This document shows, piece after piece, positions 1 through 12,700 of a stretch of DNA of 64,000 nt. The DNA lies in NCBI GenBank assembly GCA_949987565.1, contig OX465115.1:4624873-4688872 (forward strand). The letters run 5' to 3'. The notes below the pieces were generated by a model. It saw only the letters and a program-made list of their open reading frames with translations, was not told the origin of the DNA and did not search any database. How positions within the stretch are numbered: position 1 is the stretch's first letter; every line of letters begins with the position of its first letter. The translations under genes and the position numbers were made by a program. This stretch comes from Luidia sarsii. Its lineage: Eukaryota > Echinodermata > Asteroidea > Paxillosida > Luidiidae.

Positions 1-1084
1 ATGCACCACCCTAGGTGCACCCCCCCCCCCCAAAAAAAAAATCTTTTGATAAATTCTCACAAGCATTCGGGAGCATACCTAGAACGGGAAAGAGCAATGG
101 TAAGTGGAATTTGTGATTTTGAGTAATTTCATATTTATTTTTAATCGTGAGACTAGGAATCGTAGCTGGTGACCGATGCAATTTAGATTTTGGAGTACCT
201 TGTGTATCGATCCTAGCTCGACATTTCTCAAAGGCAGGAGCTCCCAGGAACCTAACCTAAGGGCATTTCTCTTTCTGTCTTTGAAAAAAGTCCTGCTAGG
301 ATTGAAATGTCAGGCCCTCCAATTTTTTTTTTGAGATTTGAATTTTGGTCATTTCAGTCAATAAGTAGTTTTCAGTATTTTTGTACGATTCATCTAATTA
401 AATTTTTTTTCAACTCCTGAATTTGAGATAGAGCCTGCTGGGATCCAAACATTGTTAAGATTGATATATTTCTGGATTTCTATTTAACTTTCTATTTAAC
501 TTTCTATTTAACTCTGCCTTTGAGAAAGGTCCTGCTAGGATCGAAACGTCAGGACCACTAAATTTTAAGATTTCTATTTAACTGTTAGCAGCTTGCATAT
601 TTTTTGTTACTCTAGACCACTATCCCAAATATTTTATGTTTCATTTTGGAAGAATCAGCTAGGATCAGTGTTTATTTGTGAAAGAAAAGTAGTCACTAAA
701 GGTGTCACTGGCATAAGAACATCAGCTTACATATTTCATGAAGTTTATTTGTTTGAACAGAATTTATTGTATTACCGTAAATGCATTTATTTACAAAATT
801 TGCTTAAGTAATTCTATAATTGTAATTTATCAAATAATTACTATAAACAAAAAATGTTGCAAACTGCTTACTGATTAAAATTACCAAAATGCAAATCTCA
901 AATTTTTGAGAAAGGTCCTGCTAGGATCGAAACGTCAGGCCCACTAAATGTTTAAATAATTACTATATTATTTTTCTTTGAAAAATTGATTACTACTTGT
1001 ATTGTTCTAATTTGTTGGTTCCTTGTATTTTTTGTATGTTGTAAATTTGTGTTTCAATTTTTCATATTTTGGTCATCTTTCTAG
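1..1084. repeat. Non-coding stretch with three copies of a dispersed repeat
   Basis: I see no gene here. Three partial copies of a dispersed repeat are visible at about 280-400, 511-590 and 903-950, recognised by GGTCCTGCTAGGATCGAAA followed by CGTCAGGCCCACTAAAT. The same unit recurs at 1689-1815, 4236-4400, 10305-10410, 18840-18960, 61925-62095 and many times in the array after 36,970. The stretch starts with a C-run and an A-run. The remainder is AT-rich and carries no open frame with coding character. Confidence 0.7.
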
Positions 1085-1149
1085 ATGCACAGGAGCACAT
1101 GCTTCTTTCTCAAAGCTTAGATCCTGACTGTGGTCCAGTGAATGTGATG
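1085..1149 (+). CDS. Possible exon of an unrecognised upstream gene
   Basis: A 65-base segment is bounded by a good acceptor (TTTCTAG) and a strong donor (ATG/GTGAGT). Only one frame is open, beginning with two bases of a split codon and then reading AQEHMLLSQSLDPDCG and a few more residues. It could be an internal exon of a + strand gene that ends before NPL. Its exit phase does not match the open frame of the next candidate exon at 2512 directly, so either a further exon lies between or one of the two is spurious. I do not recognise the peptide. Confidence 0.25.
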
Positions 1150-1857
1150 GTGAGTATTGATTTAGTAAACAGAAACCAATGAGTTGACAATTTGGCAATG
1201 AAAACTGGAAAATACGCCAGATAATGATTCTTCTTCTTCTTGTGTATGAGGCAAGCATTAATTATGTAATATGTCCCTCACATGCTGCAACCAGCTGAAA
1301 GTTTGTTGGTTTTGGTAAGTGATGTCCACACCCTCGGGTGGGTGAAGGTCTGGGCACTCGTTAAGACATTGTTACTCATTCGTTAGCATGTAACTGGTTG
1401 ACATCGTTAACTAGTCAAAGATCGTGAACTATTGAGCCACATGGTCTCAACATCCAGGAGGGTAATGACTAACACTGTGCATGGTTTCTGATAGTCCCTC
1501 TTTTGTGTTCACTCCTCTACACTTCTCTCTTTGATCTTTCCCCCTCTTCCCACTAATCCCTACCCTACTCCTTGCCCTTCCCTTTGATCTCACCCTGCCA
1601 GCTTTCCCCTTTGTCCTTTGTTTCTCATCCGTGTCCTATTCACTCTCTTCCCCCTTCCTTTTTGTACATGTATATGTTTTGTCCTTGTCACTCTGCCTTT
1701 GAGAAAAGTCCTGCTAAGATCGAAAAGTCAGGCCCACTAAATTTTGAGTTTTGCAATTTGGTATTTTTAGTCAGTAAGCAGTTTGCAACATTTTTGTATA
1801 GCACTCTAGTTACAGATAACTTAGATGAGTTGAATTGCTTCTGACAAAGACTTGTAT

Positions 1858-2215
1858 TTGGGAAACCACCATCTAAGGGCTGGATAGCTCAGATGGGAAA
1901 AGTACTGGTACCAAAAACCTTTTCCTTTAGTTGTTTCACTCAAATTGCTTAAAAAGGTGCTTCCTGTTTGTGTGAACCCTGACCTGCTGTAGCCACGTTT
2001 ACTACAGTTGTTTGTTTGCATTTGAATGAAAGCGGGGTCTGATCCCTGGAGATAAACGGCAGCAAATGGTTCAATAATTGTAACCCCCCCCCCCCAACCC
2101 CCACCTCAGCAAAGACTGGTTCTCTATTTGGGAGGCCGCCATCTAAGGGCTAGATGGCTCAGATGATGGTACTTAAAACCTGGTTCAAATCATGGTCCAG
2201 TCAAAGTTTTCTTTG
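1858..2215 (+). mobile_element. tRNA-derived SINE, type 2, two partial copies
   Basis: Two pieces of the same SINE occur at about 1858-1915 and 2020-2215. The diagnostic parts are a head with TGATCCCTGGAGATA, the phrase CCATCTAAGGGCTGGATAGC, which looks like the A box of a tRNA gene, and a degenerate B box (GGTTCAAATCATGG) followed by CCAGTCAAAGTTTTCTTTGC. A better copy lies at 17160-17400. The tRNA-like promoter makes SINE the best explanation. Confidence 0.65.
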
Positions 2216-2511
2216 CCCATTTTTTCAATTAGTTCAATAGTACCCTTCTCAAAGCCAATATCAAAGCACAGGCACATTTAATTTTTGAGAGTTTTAATCT
2301 TGGGTTATTTTGTCAGTAAGCAGATTGCAATTCAACTTGGAAGTTGTAAAAATGACATGTACGTATGCAGGTTTAAGGATGATTTTCGGAGATGCAATTT
2401 GAAATCCATACCGGTACTCCCAAACAGTTATGTTGCATCTACAGTTCATTCCCTTCATTATAACCTTAACGCAGTAGTTGGTGTGCTTTCTTTCTTTGAA
2501 TTTCTCTCTAG

Positions 2512-2945
2512 ATTTCAAGGAGAAGATTCTGAGGGAAGTTGTCAACTACAAAACAGGAAGATATGACAGGGCAAACTACCAAGACTGGATGAAACATCCC
2601 AGCGCTTTGATACTCAGTGTGTTTTGCGTCTAACGCCAATGGAAGCGGTGCAAGTATTGGTATCTTGCAACAGCCAAGCGACAGACACTGTTGGAAGACC
2701 CAACCGAGGGCCTGCAAGATCGTCCAAGCACAAGCTGGGACACGGGATGGCTAGCACGCCACACGAGAGACATCCTCGCGATCTTCAAGACTGAGAAACC
2801 TTCACCATCAGTCGACAGCATGCTAAGGACATTTGTGTTGATTCATGGGAAAGGGTCGGCGGTGTATTTGCTGCACACTATTCCAGTTAACGTTGCTATC
2901 CTTTCCCAAGCTATGCTGATAGTGTTTGGTACTGTAGGTTTGGAT
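2512..2945 (+). pseudogene. Candidate terminal exon of an unrecognised gene, interrupted
   Basis: After a pyrimidine-rich acceptor (TTTCTCTCTAG) one frame reads FKEKILREVVNYKTGRYDRA and on to a TAA at 2631. The same frame then stays open from 2634 to a TGA at 2946-2948, with residues such as KRCKYWYLATAKRQTLLEDP. Codon choice on both sides of the TAA favours C or G in the third position, as real exons do. The TAA may be the true stop, so that the rest is 3' UTR, or it may be a nonsense change. A -1 shift near 2600 gives another plausible reading (QRFDTQCVLRLTPMEAVQ). I do not recognise the family. It lies about 820 bases before the NPL start codon on the same strand. Confidence 0.35.
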
Positions 2946-2984
2946 TGAGTCCTAGATAGTAATAGTGCCAATGATGATAAGGAG

Positions 2985-3480
2985 GAGGAGGAGCTAGGAG
3001 GTGTTGGAGGTTTGGGAAGATGAAGTGAATAGGCACGATGAGGTTGGGGATGAGGAGGATGAAGGAGGACGAGGATGAGGTTGAAGAGGTGTGGGAGGTT
3101 TGGGAAGATGAAGTGGATAGGCATGATGAGGTTGGGGATGAGGAGGATGAAGGAGGACGAGGAAGAGGTTGAGGAGGAGGTGCGGGAGGTTTGTGAAGAT
3201 GAAGTGGATAGGCATGGGGAGGTTGGGGATGAGGATGAGGGGGGATGAGGATGAGGTTGAGGACGATTTGGAGTATGAGGGCAAAAGAGGGCAAGGGTGG
3301 AAAAGATTGGCAATGAGGACGGTGATAAGGAGGATGAGGGTGGACGATGATGAGGTTGAGGAGGATGAGGATAGGAGGGGTGAGAAGGAAGAGGATGGTA
3401 AGGATGGGGTATGAGGTAGATGGTGATGATGACGACGATGATTTCAATGATGACAATGACAACAGTGATGACAATGGTGA
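2985..3480. repeat. Purine-rich minisatellite, about 88-91 bp period
   Basis: The + strand is almost all G, A and T in GAGGATGAGG-like strings. The phrase AGGTTGGGGATGAGGA recurs at 3041, 3129 and 3220, which gives periods of 88 and 91 bp, and the copies then decay into GATGATGAC repeats. Long proline/serine or acidic open frames across it are by-products of the repeat. It sits just upstream of NPL and could include part of its 5' region. Confidence 0.8.
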
Positions 3481-3767
3481 CAAGCACATGTTTATAAGTG
3501 TGGATCTGTCAAGGCATGGCTTACTGTATGGTTAGGGATAGCTGCTTTAGAATTCAGGCCCCAAAATCAAGTACGGTAATGAACAAGTAACTATGAAACT
3601 GACTAATCTACTGTATATCCCACCATTGGTTTTGATTTGCTCAAAACTCTTCCATTCTTTACACAAAGCAAGAAAAAAGGGAGAAATCTTTTCCATCTAT
3701 TGATACCAGATGTTGACTTCTAGTTTTTGGCATGTTTTCTCTTCCCTTTTCCTTGCATTTTTCGACC

Positions 3768-6700
3768 ATGAAGTCAAAGATTGAGGAGTTCAAGGTGAAG
3801 GGGCTGGTGGCGGCTGTCTTCACCCCTATGAAGGAAAATGGGTGAGTCCAAGTCAGTTTTCTTCTGCAGTGTGAAGTGCACACAGTGCATGAGGTGTAGA
3901 CTCTCTTCCAGTCATAACAGACACTAAATTTATGGAGTTTTTTTCTGAAAGTTTACTTCCACTTTGGAGATTTTGTTTAAACAATTTGCCCAGCCTTGGA
4001 AACTCATTTGCATTTCAAAATTGTGCAATTGTTTTTCACAAAGACTTTTTCAATTTGGTGTTCAAATTTCTTCTCATGTTGAGAAATCTTTCCTGCTCTG
4101 GTATGTTAATATAGTGGTCCTGGTTTCAAATCTCCAGCCCAGTCAAATTGCTTTGCAATTTTTCAGAAAATCTTTCCTTTCCTTTTATTGAAACTGATTC
4201 TAATAGTTGTTCCAATCGTGTGTGCATATTCAATGATAAATCTCAAAAGTTAGAGGGCCTGACGTTTCGATCCTAGCAGGACGTAGGATTTGAGAAAGGT
4301 CCTGCTAGGATCAAAACGTCAGGCCCTCTAACTTTCGAGATAGATGTATTACAGGTCATTTTAGTCAGTGAGCAGTTTGCAACAGTTTTTGTATTAACTT
4401 CATATTTAATGATTATAGTTAACCAGTGCGAATGGTTGATGTGCTACGTTTCGTCTTATTTCAGTGACATTAATTTGGAAGCTATCGCACCTTACGCACA
4501 GCAGCTGTTGAATGATGGAGTCAAAAATATTTTCCGTAAGTAAAACCAATTAACTGATTTATAGAGATACGAAAAATCATGATTTCTACCAGTGAGTATA
4601 TAATTCAATGAGGGTTTGCCCTATCCAGCGCATAGCACTGTATGCTGAGTGCTTTGCCTGATTGTCATAAGTGAGAATGCAATTCAATGAGGGTTTGCCC
4701 TACCCAGATGTGTAGTCAGCACTGTATGCTCAGTGCTTTGCCCGATTGCCTGGTGATTTGCATCAGTTAGAACGTAATTCAATCAGGGTTTGCCCTACCC
4801 AGACATGTAGTTAGCACTGTATGCTCATGATCATTGCTCATTGCTTTGCCCGATTGCCTGGTGATTTGCATCAGTGAGAATGTCATTCAATGAGGGTTTT
4901 CCCTACCCTGACATGTAGTTAGCACTGTATGCTCAGTGCTTTGCTCGATTGCCTGGTGATTTACATCAGTGAGAATGCAATTCAATGAGGGTTTTCCCTA
5001 CCCGACGTGTAGTTAGCACTGTTTGCTCAATGCTGTGCAAAAACCTGGTGCTTTGTGTAGAGGAGAATGTAATTCTGTGACCTGGGTTCGAATCCTGTTC
5101 ACATTTGTTTCTTTACAGCCTGTATCCTATCTTTTTACATTGTTTCTAGTATTCATTGTCTTGCATTTCATTTTGTGTACACAATTTGTTGTCAGCTTGT
5201 GGGACAACTGGAGAAGGAGCTTCTTTAACTGTAGAGGAGAGAATGCAGGTTGTGGAGGAATGGATCCGTGTGGGGAAAAACAAGTAAGATTTGATGATTC
5301 CCAGGAATAGGAAAACCTACAGTTACGGACTGATTGTACGCATGCAAGATGTGCGCAATAGTGGGCATGGACATACGAAACATGCTGCACGCTCGTTGTG
5401 TGATCGTGTGTAACTGCACGATGATCGTGTGATCGTTTGTAACTGCATGATGATCATGTGATCGTGTGTAACTGCACAATGATTGTGTGATCATGCGTAA
5501 CTGCACTATGATCGTGTGATCGTGTGTAACTGCACGATGATCGTGTGATCGTGTGTAACTGCACGATGATCATGTGATCGTTTGTAACTGCATGATGATC
5601 ATGTGATCTTGTGTAACTGCACAATGATTGTGTGATCATACGTAACTGCACGATGATCATGTGATCGTGTGTAACTGCACAATGATTGTGTGATCATGCG
5701 TAACTGCACTATGATCATGTGATCGTGTGTAACTGCACAATGATTGTGTGATCATACGTAACTGCACGATGATCATGTGATCGTGTGTAACTGCACAATG
5801 ATTGTGTGATCGTTTGTAACTGCATGATGATCATGTGATCGTGTGTAACTGCACAATGATTGTGTGATCATGCGTAACTGCACTATGATCATGTGATCGT
5901 GTGTAACTGCACAATGATTGTGTGATCATACGTAACTGCACGATGATCATGTGATCGTGTGTAACTGCACTATGATCATGTGATCGTTTGTAACTGCATG
6001 ATGATCATGTGATCGTGTGTAACTGCACAATGATTGTGTGATCATGCGTAACTGCACTATGATCGTGTGATCATGTGTAACTGCACTATGATCATGTGAT
6101 CGTGTGTAACTGCACTATGATCATGTGATCGTGTGTAACTGCACAATGATTGTGTGATCAACTGCACGATGATCATGTGATCGTGTGTAACTGCACGATG
6201 ATCGTGTGTAACTGCAATATGATTGAGCAACATGTGGTTGGCGTACGATGATTGAGGGAACAATCCCTCGACGCTCGCAAATCCACACTGACCACAAGGT
6301 CTCTTGACATCTCATGGCCGTGCTGCGTGCTTTTGTGCACTGACACTGCACGCAAAGCACGGACTGGTACCCAGGCAACAACCTGGGCCTAATTACATGG
6401 CTTCTGCTTCACACAAAATTCAGAAAAAAAAAAAAATATTCAAAGCAATATTAAAAAATGTTGCCAACTGCTCACCGACTAAAATAACCCCAAAAAAGCA
6501 AACGTCGAAAATCAAGGGGAGAGTGACAGGGACATGGATGACTGACAGACAGAGGACAACTAAGGGAAACCAGGTACATGTAGGGTGAGATCAAAGGGAA
6601 GGGCAGGGGTTTGGGTAGGGATTAGGTACAGTACAGTACTGAAAGGGGGAAACATAAAATGAAAGAGGTGAAAGAAAGAAGTGGGGTTGTGAACTCAAAA

Positions 6701-9700
6701 GAAGGATCATAGGTAAAAAAGCAAGGTGCTAATCATCCCCATCTGTTTGTTAAGGCTATGTGGGTTGAATTTTCCGTAGACTCTTCATCCACATTTTCTC
6801 CCAACTTAAATGGACATCATCAATAAGATGACATCGTTTCTAAACGATGATGATCGCCTACAGGTTATATGCACGTATGTCTATAGGTTGTTCACACAAG
6901 TATTGGTTAGAATGGGAACAAATTATATCTGTGAAATTTACCTTGCTTTTTGGTTTCTTTCAGGTTTGATGCAATCATTGTCCATGTGGGCATGGATGCC
7001 CTCCGGTACACACGGATGCTTGTGAGTAGAACTCTGCCCAGACTAGACCAGGGGCCAAATTCCACGGGACTGCTTAACTACTTTGCTTTTGGGACCCTTT
7101 AACTTTTGGGACTGCCAGTGGTGTTGCTATGCGCAGGGCCCTCCGAATCCCACTGTTATTGTCCACGTCTTAAACGAAGACTCTTTTACAGCCTACCGCA
7201 GAACAATATCACTGCGGTTTTTTTACTAGATCTACCGCAGAATCTGATCCGCCAGAACAATCTGACCTGGATCTGATCCTTCCCGAGAGGAGGATCAGAT
7301 CCCGGGTTCAGGATCAGATCCTGTGTTGCGCTTACACACGGTTTTGATCCGGATCGGATCCTCCTTGACCACTGAGCTGCTGGCCAACAAAACAGGAGTT
7401 GTGAGTTTGAATCCCTCCCAAGATTTTCCACCTAGCAATCGGGCAAAGCACTGAGTGTGCAGTGCTAACTTAATGTCGAGTCGAGCAAGCCCTCATTGAA
7501 TTACATTCTCCTCGATACAAAATCATTTTATATCTTAGATGTAGCTTGACGTCTGAGGTGACAAATGGTGCGCTTAGGTAGTGGGTACCGGTAGCAATGT
7601 ACACAATGTTGAATTTGTAATGGGCACCAGTCATCACTCTCATAGGTATCTCTCTTTCATTACAGGCTGCCCATGCTGTGGAGAAAGGTGCTGATGCCAT
7701 CAGCGTCGTCACGCCCATGTTTTTCAAGCCCTCTACTGTCGGTAAGACAAAATGTCCCGCAACTCTTCAACCAGATAGGATTTGATGGTTTGCGTGGCAG
7801 AAGTACCCAGTGGAAGGTTTGCAGTGACGCCATGTAACACGTCCCTTTTTGAGACGGAGTGTGGGTCTGAAAAGGGAGACGAGTCTCACTCTCGGGCATC
7901 AGGCAAAGCCCTGAACACTCGGTGTTTATTACGTCGAGCAAGGAAAGCCCTCACTGAATTGGTGAAGAATTGATGCTGCCGATCCGAACATTGTGAGTCT
8001 GCCGTCAGTCCCGTGGCCGCGTGGCAGATGGGCCTACGGCCCTGCCCAACCTCAGCAATGACATGCGGTTTCTGTTTTAAAGGCCCTATACAACATTGGT
8101 AAAAGTCAACAGATTGCCACACTTTGTGTATTAAACCATTAAACATTCCAAAAAAGGAATGGTTTTAGCTCAAATGGTAACCTGAGAAAGTAGAAAAAGG
8201 CAAAAAAACGGTCAAGGTTTTCGCACCGTTCTGTAGTGTAAGAAATAGTTTATGACTCGTGAGTCATAAACTACATGTATTTGTCAATGTTTGAGTGAAG
8301 ATTTCTCGAGGAATACAGCATCCCAGACCGTAAGATTTCAACATGAGGATTCTATCATGACCATCTATACAAACTGTGTAAATTAGAAGAAAAACTGTGG
8401 ACATCGATGTTTTTTCCGATCTTCCCAATGTTGTATAGGGCCTTTAAGAAAGGACTAGAAGAAGTCTATGAATGATTGCGGATGTGCGGAAAGGGTCGAC
8501 AAACTCGCACCATGCCATACGTTCAGCAGCAGCATACAGCATCCACGAATCATTCTAGGATCCAATACAATCAATAGCATTGTTTAGTACACTTTTCCTC
8601 GGCTAATGGCTTCCATTTCTGAAACAAAACACTCTGATTTTTAACTCAAAACACTTTCATTTTTAAAGTCAAACAAATGAAGGAACCAATAGACTGATTG
8701 CGCAACCACAGTTTACATGCATCACGTGACTTATAGTGGGTATTTTTTCAGTCATCTCATTTGGCACAGAGCAGCGATGGAAATGAACAAAGAAGAATGT
8801 GAACAATATGATAGTCTTCTTTGCTCATTTCTACTGCTTTTCTGCCCCAAACTGAGATGCAATATACCCACTATAAGTCACGTGAAGGCATGTAAACATC
8901 GGTTGCGCAATTGGTCTATTGTTGTAAGCCTGGCTATGGCAGTTTGGTATCAGTTTTCTCTGCCGTTTTCCAAAATTTAAATTTTCCATTCAGTTTTTCA
9001 TTTGATTTTAATAGTTCATTGTGTGATTCCATTGTTATTTGCTATTCAATGAGGGACATAGAATTGGCATTACCTTTCCATATCATTTTGACCGTCTGCT
9101 AATTTCTCTTAAATGTATTTTTTTGGGGTACCAAATCTGTGTTCCAGATCTTCTGTTGCAGTACTTGAGCGAAGTGAGCAAAGCTGCCCCAACACTGCCA
9201 TTGTATTACTACCACAACCCAGGCTTCACTGGCCTTAGTTGTAAGTAGATTTACTATTTGTTCCCCTTTTCCCTTTCCAAATATGACAGCCTTGGCTGGC
9301 ATTCTACATGTTAGAGAGCCTTATGCCTTGCTTCGGACTAGTCACCCTTCCCAGTTCTATTTGTCAGCCTTGGCTGGCAGTCTTCCACCAATAGGGATGG
9401 ACGCTTATGCCTTGCTTCAGACTAGTCACCCCCTCCCAGTTCTATTTGTCAGCCTTGGCTGGCAGTCTACCTCCAATAGGGAGGGAGGCTTGTGTCTTGC
9501 TTCATACTAGTCACCCCTCCCAGTTCTATTTGTCAGCCTTGGCTGGCAGTCTACCTCCAATAGGGAGGGAGGCTTGTGTCTTGCTTCATACTAGTCACCC
9601 CTCCCAGTTCTATTTGTCAGCCTTGGCTGGCAGTCTACCACCAATAGGGATGGAGGCTTGTGTCTTGCTTCATACTAGTCACCCCCTCCCAGTTCTATTT

Positions 9701-12700
9701 GTCAGCCTTGGCTGGCAGTCTTCCACCAATAGGCAGATAGGGATGGAGGCTCATGCCTTGCTTCAGACTAATCACCCCTCCCAGTTCTATTTGTCAGCCT
9801 TGGCTGGCAGTCTACCACCAATAGGGGATGGAGGCTTGTACCTTGCTTCAGACTAGTCACCCCTCCCAGTTCTATTTGTCAGCCTTGGCTGGCAGTCTAC
9901 CACCAATAGGGGATGGAGGCTTGTACCTTGCTTCAGACTAGTCACCCCTCCCAGTTCTATTTTTCAGCCTTGGCTGGCAGTCTACCACCAATAGGGACGA
10001 AAGCTTATGCCTTGCTTCACACAAATCATCCCTCCCAGTTCTATTCGTCAGCCTTGGCTGGCAGTCTACTACCAATAGGGACAGAGGCTGATGCCTTGCT
10101 TCAGACTAGTCACCCCTCCCAGTTCTATTTGTTAGCCTTGGCTGGTAGTCTACCACCAATAGGGATGGAGGCTAATGCCTTGCTTCAGACTAGTCACCCC
10201 TCCCAGTTCTATTTGTCAGCCTTGGCTGGCAGTCTACCACCAATAGGGGATGGAGGCTCATGCCTTGCTTCAGACAAATCATCCCTCCCATTACTATTAG
10301 TCACTAAAGATCCTACTAGGTTCGATGGGACCTCCAATTTGTTTCCAGCCTTGCAATTTGGTTCATACGTACAAGTCAGTTGGCAACACATTTTTGTATC
10401 ACATCAGATGTGATCTTCATGACTGAATCAAAGTCTCATTGAAGCTTCGTTTGATTTCTTTTCCTGCCCTCAGTTAGTCTGGAGAAGATTTGGGAGGGTC
10501 TCAAGAAAACGCCGGTACCTACCCTACGAGGAGCCAAGTTTACCGATTCCAACATGTGGGATCTGTCAAGAGTCCAACATCTATCGGAAGGACGACTACA
10601 GCTCCTGTACTCCTACGATCAGGTGTGTAGATAGACGCTTACCTACCTGAACTATACACTGTAACATTAGGCCCGTTCTCACTACCAAAATAATTGCCAT
10701 TTGAATTGCGATTTAAATTCCTTTGTGGGGGGGGGCGGAGCCGTGTCCACACAGGCAAAAAAAATGATTGCCGATGGTGGTTAGCAGTTGTGGTCAAATG
10801 GGGGGCGTGTCCTTGAGGGTGGCCCACGCAGGGAGACATATAAAACAAGCACGGCACTTCCTGTCAATCAGAGTGTGAGCGGTGCATTGTGGGATTAAAA
10901 AAAAACCTGTGCGATTCAGTTGACTGTTCCCACACACACCGCGTCGCAAGTAAACGTGATAATTTGAAAGTCTCACTAATAGTGGAGTCTGAATCACGAT
11001 TCAAATCCCATTACAAAATTGTGTTTATTGTGTCCACACATGCCCCCCCCAAAAAGTGGAGTTTGAATAGCGACTCAAATGGCGATCCGAATAATGGCGT
11101 TTATTTGGTGTAGTGGAAACAGCCCTATTGACTACACTCCTGGCCATGATTCAATGAGGGTTTTACCCTCTGTACAGTACTGGCCAGATTATTGGCGCCC
11201 CTGATAAGACGATCATTAAGTCTGTGCAGTGGGCTCCTATAGTATGATGTAACATAACCAAGTAGCACGGTCTAGACTGACTGCAAATTTATCAAAGTTT
11301 ATCGACCCCAAAGCAAGGGATGTTCGCACATAGCACACGGGGCATGGCTGTAATGAAGACTGGTTCCTGTCCATGCATGCCATCTCCGTTGACCCGCAAC
11401 AATTTGTCTGGCTTCAATTCAGACCTTGAAATTGGTCATTTTCTGGGTACAACCTTGGCCTTGAATAGAGCAGAGATATGGGCGTGTTCAGGCACCGTAC
11501 TACGTACTTGTAGACATAAAAAGGTCTATCTTCTGTGATCTCCACAGTAGTCAAAATTTCAGCATCAGTCCTTTGAAAAAAATACCGTGTATTGTGCTTA
11601 GGCTCCCCTGCTAGCATTTTCCCTACAAATAAAAGAAAAACTACTTGGTCATCAGCAATTGAACAATTGGTAAAACCCCTCTCTGAATATCGATACTTAC
11701 CATAGTCGTCTGGTGCTGAAGCATATATGCTTGCACCTACAAGTACATGTAGGGCATGAATAATCAGAAACTAGACACACCTGCAAGGCGTGTGTGCTGA
11801 ACGAGTGAGTGAAATCTACAGATACACGTTAACTGTATCAAAATGCGCTTGCCAACGACTTTTTGGGATCTTTTTCCATGTGTTCATGTGTCAGACTACC
11901 TTCGGTTTGGAGTGATTTAGTTGCAATATATCTGCTTAATCCTGTGTCCTTTAAAGCCAGATCTTTCAACGTTTGAAACAAATTGAAAAATATCAAAGAA
12001 AACTTTGAATGGACCGGGATTTGAACCAGAGACCTCTGGTTTTGCATACCAGCGCTCATCTGAGCTACCCAGCCCTTAGATGGTGGCCTTCCCAAATAGT
12101 CAACTAGTCTTTACTGGTTGTTTGCATCTGAACATCTATGATCTGAGTGAAAGCGGGGGTGTGATCCCTGGAGATATACGGCAGTTAATGGTTGAATTGC
12201 TTCTGACTGGTTCCCCCACCCCAGAAAAGACTAGTTGAATCTTTGTGAGACCGCCATCTAAGGGCTGAATAGCTCATATGGGAAGAGTGCTGGCACGTAT
12301 AACCAGAAATGGACCAGTCAAAGCTTTCTTTGCCTTTTTCCCCCCTGAATTTGTTCAAAAGTTCCCAGTCAGTTTTCCATTGATTTGATTGAAAATCGAA
12401 GCACCAGAAACATGAACATGTGATGGAGCCATGACATGGAGGATTGGTTAACAGTCCATTGGCTTGTCAGCGGTTGCATGGATACTGCGCTGGTATCTGG
12501 CTTCTAGCTCAAGCTATTCCTGCAACATGTCAATGTTACACGGTGCTCTGGTAGCCTACTGCACAGACATGATCGTGTTGTCAGGGGCACCAATAATCTG
12601 GCCAGTACTGTACATGTACATGTACATGTAATATGATATTGCTTCAAGGGAAAAGTACTTCAGCATAGATATAAACATGTTGGTTCAACATCATGTTATA

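Noticed and set aside
2843..3489. Pro/Ser-rich - strand open frames of 192 and 214 codons
   Set aside because: They are translations of the purine-rich minisatellite; several overlapping frames are open at once.
9285..10413. Open frames of 149 and 166 codons
   Set aside because: They lie inside an NPL intron on an 84-bp minisatellite and change frame between units.
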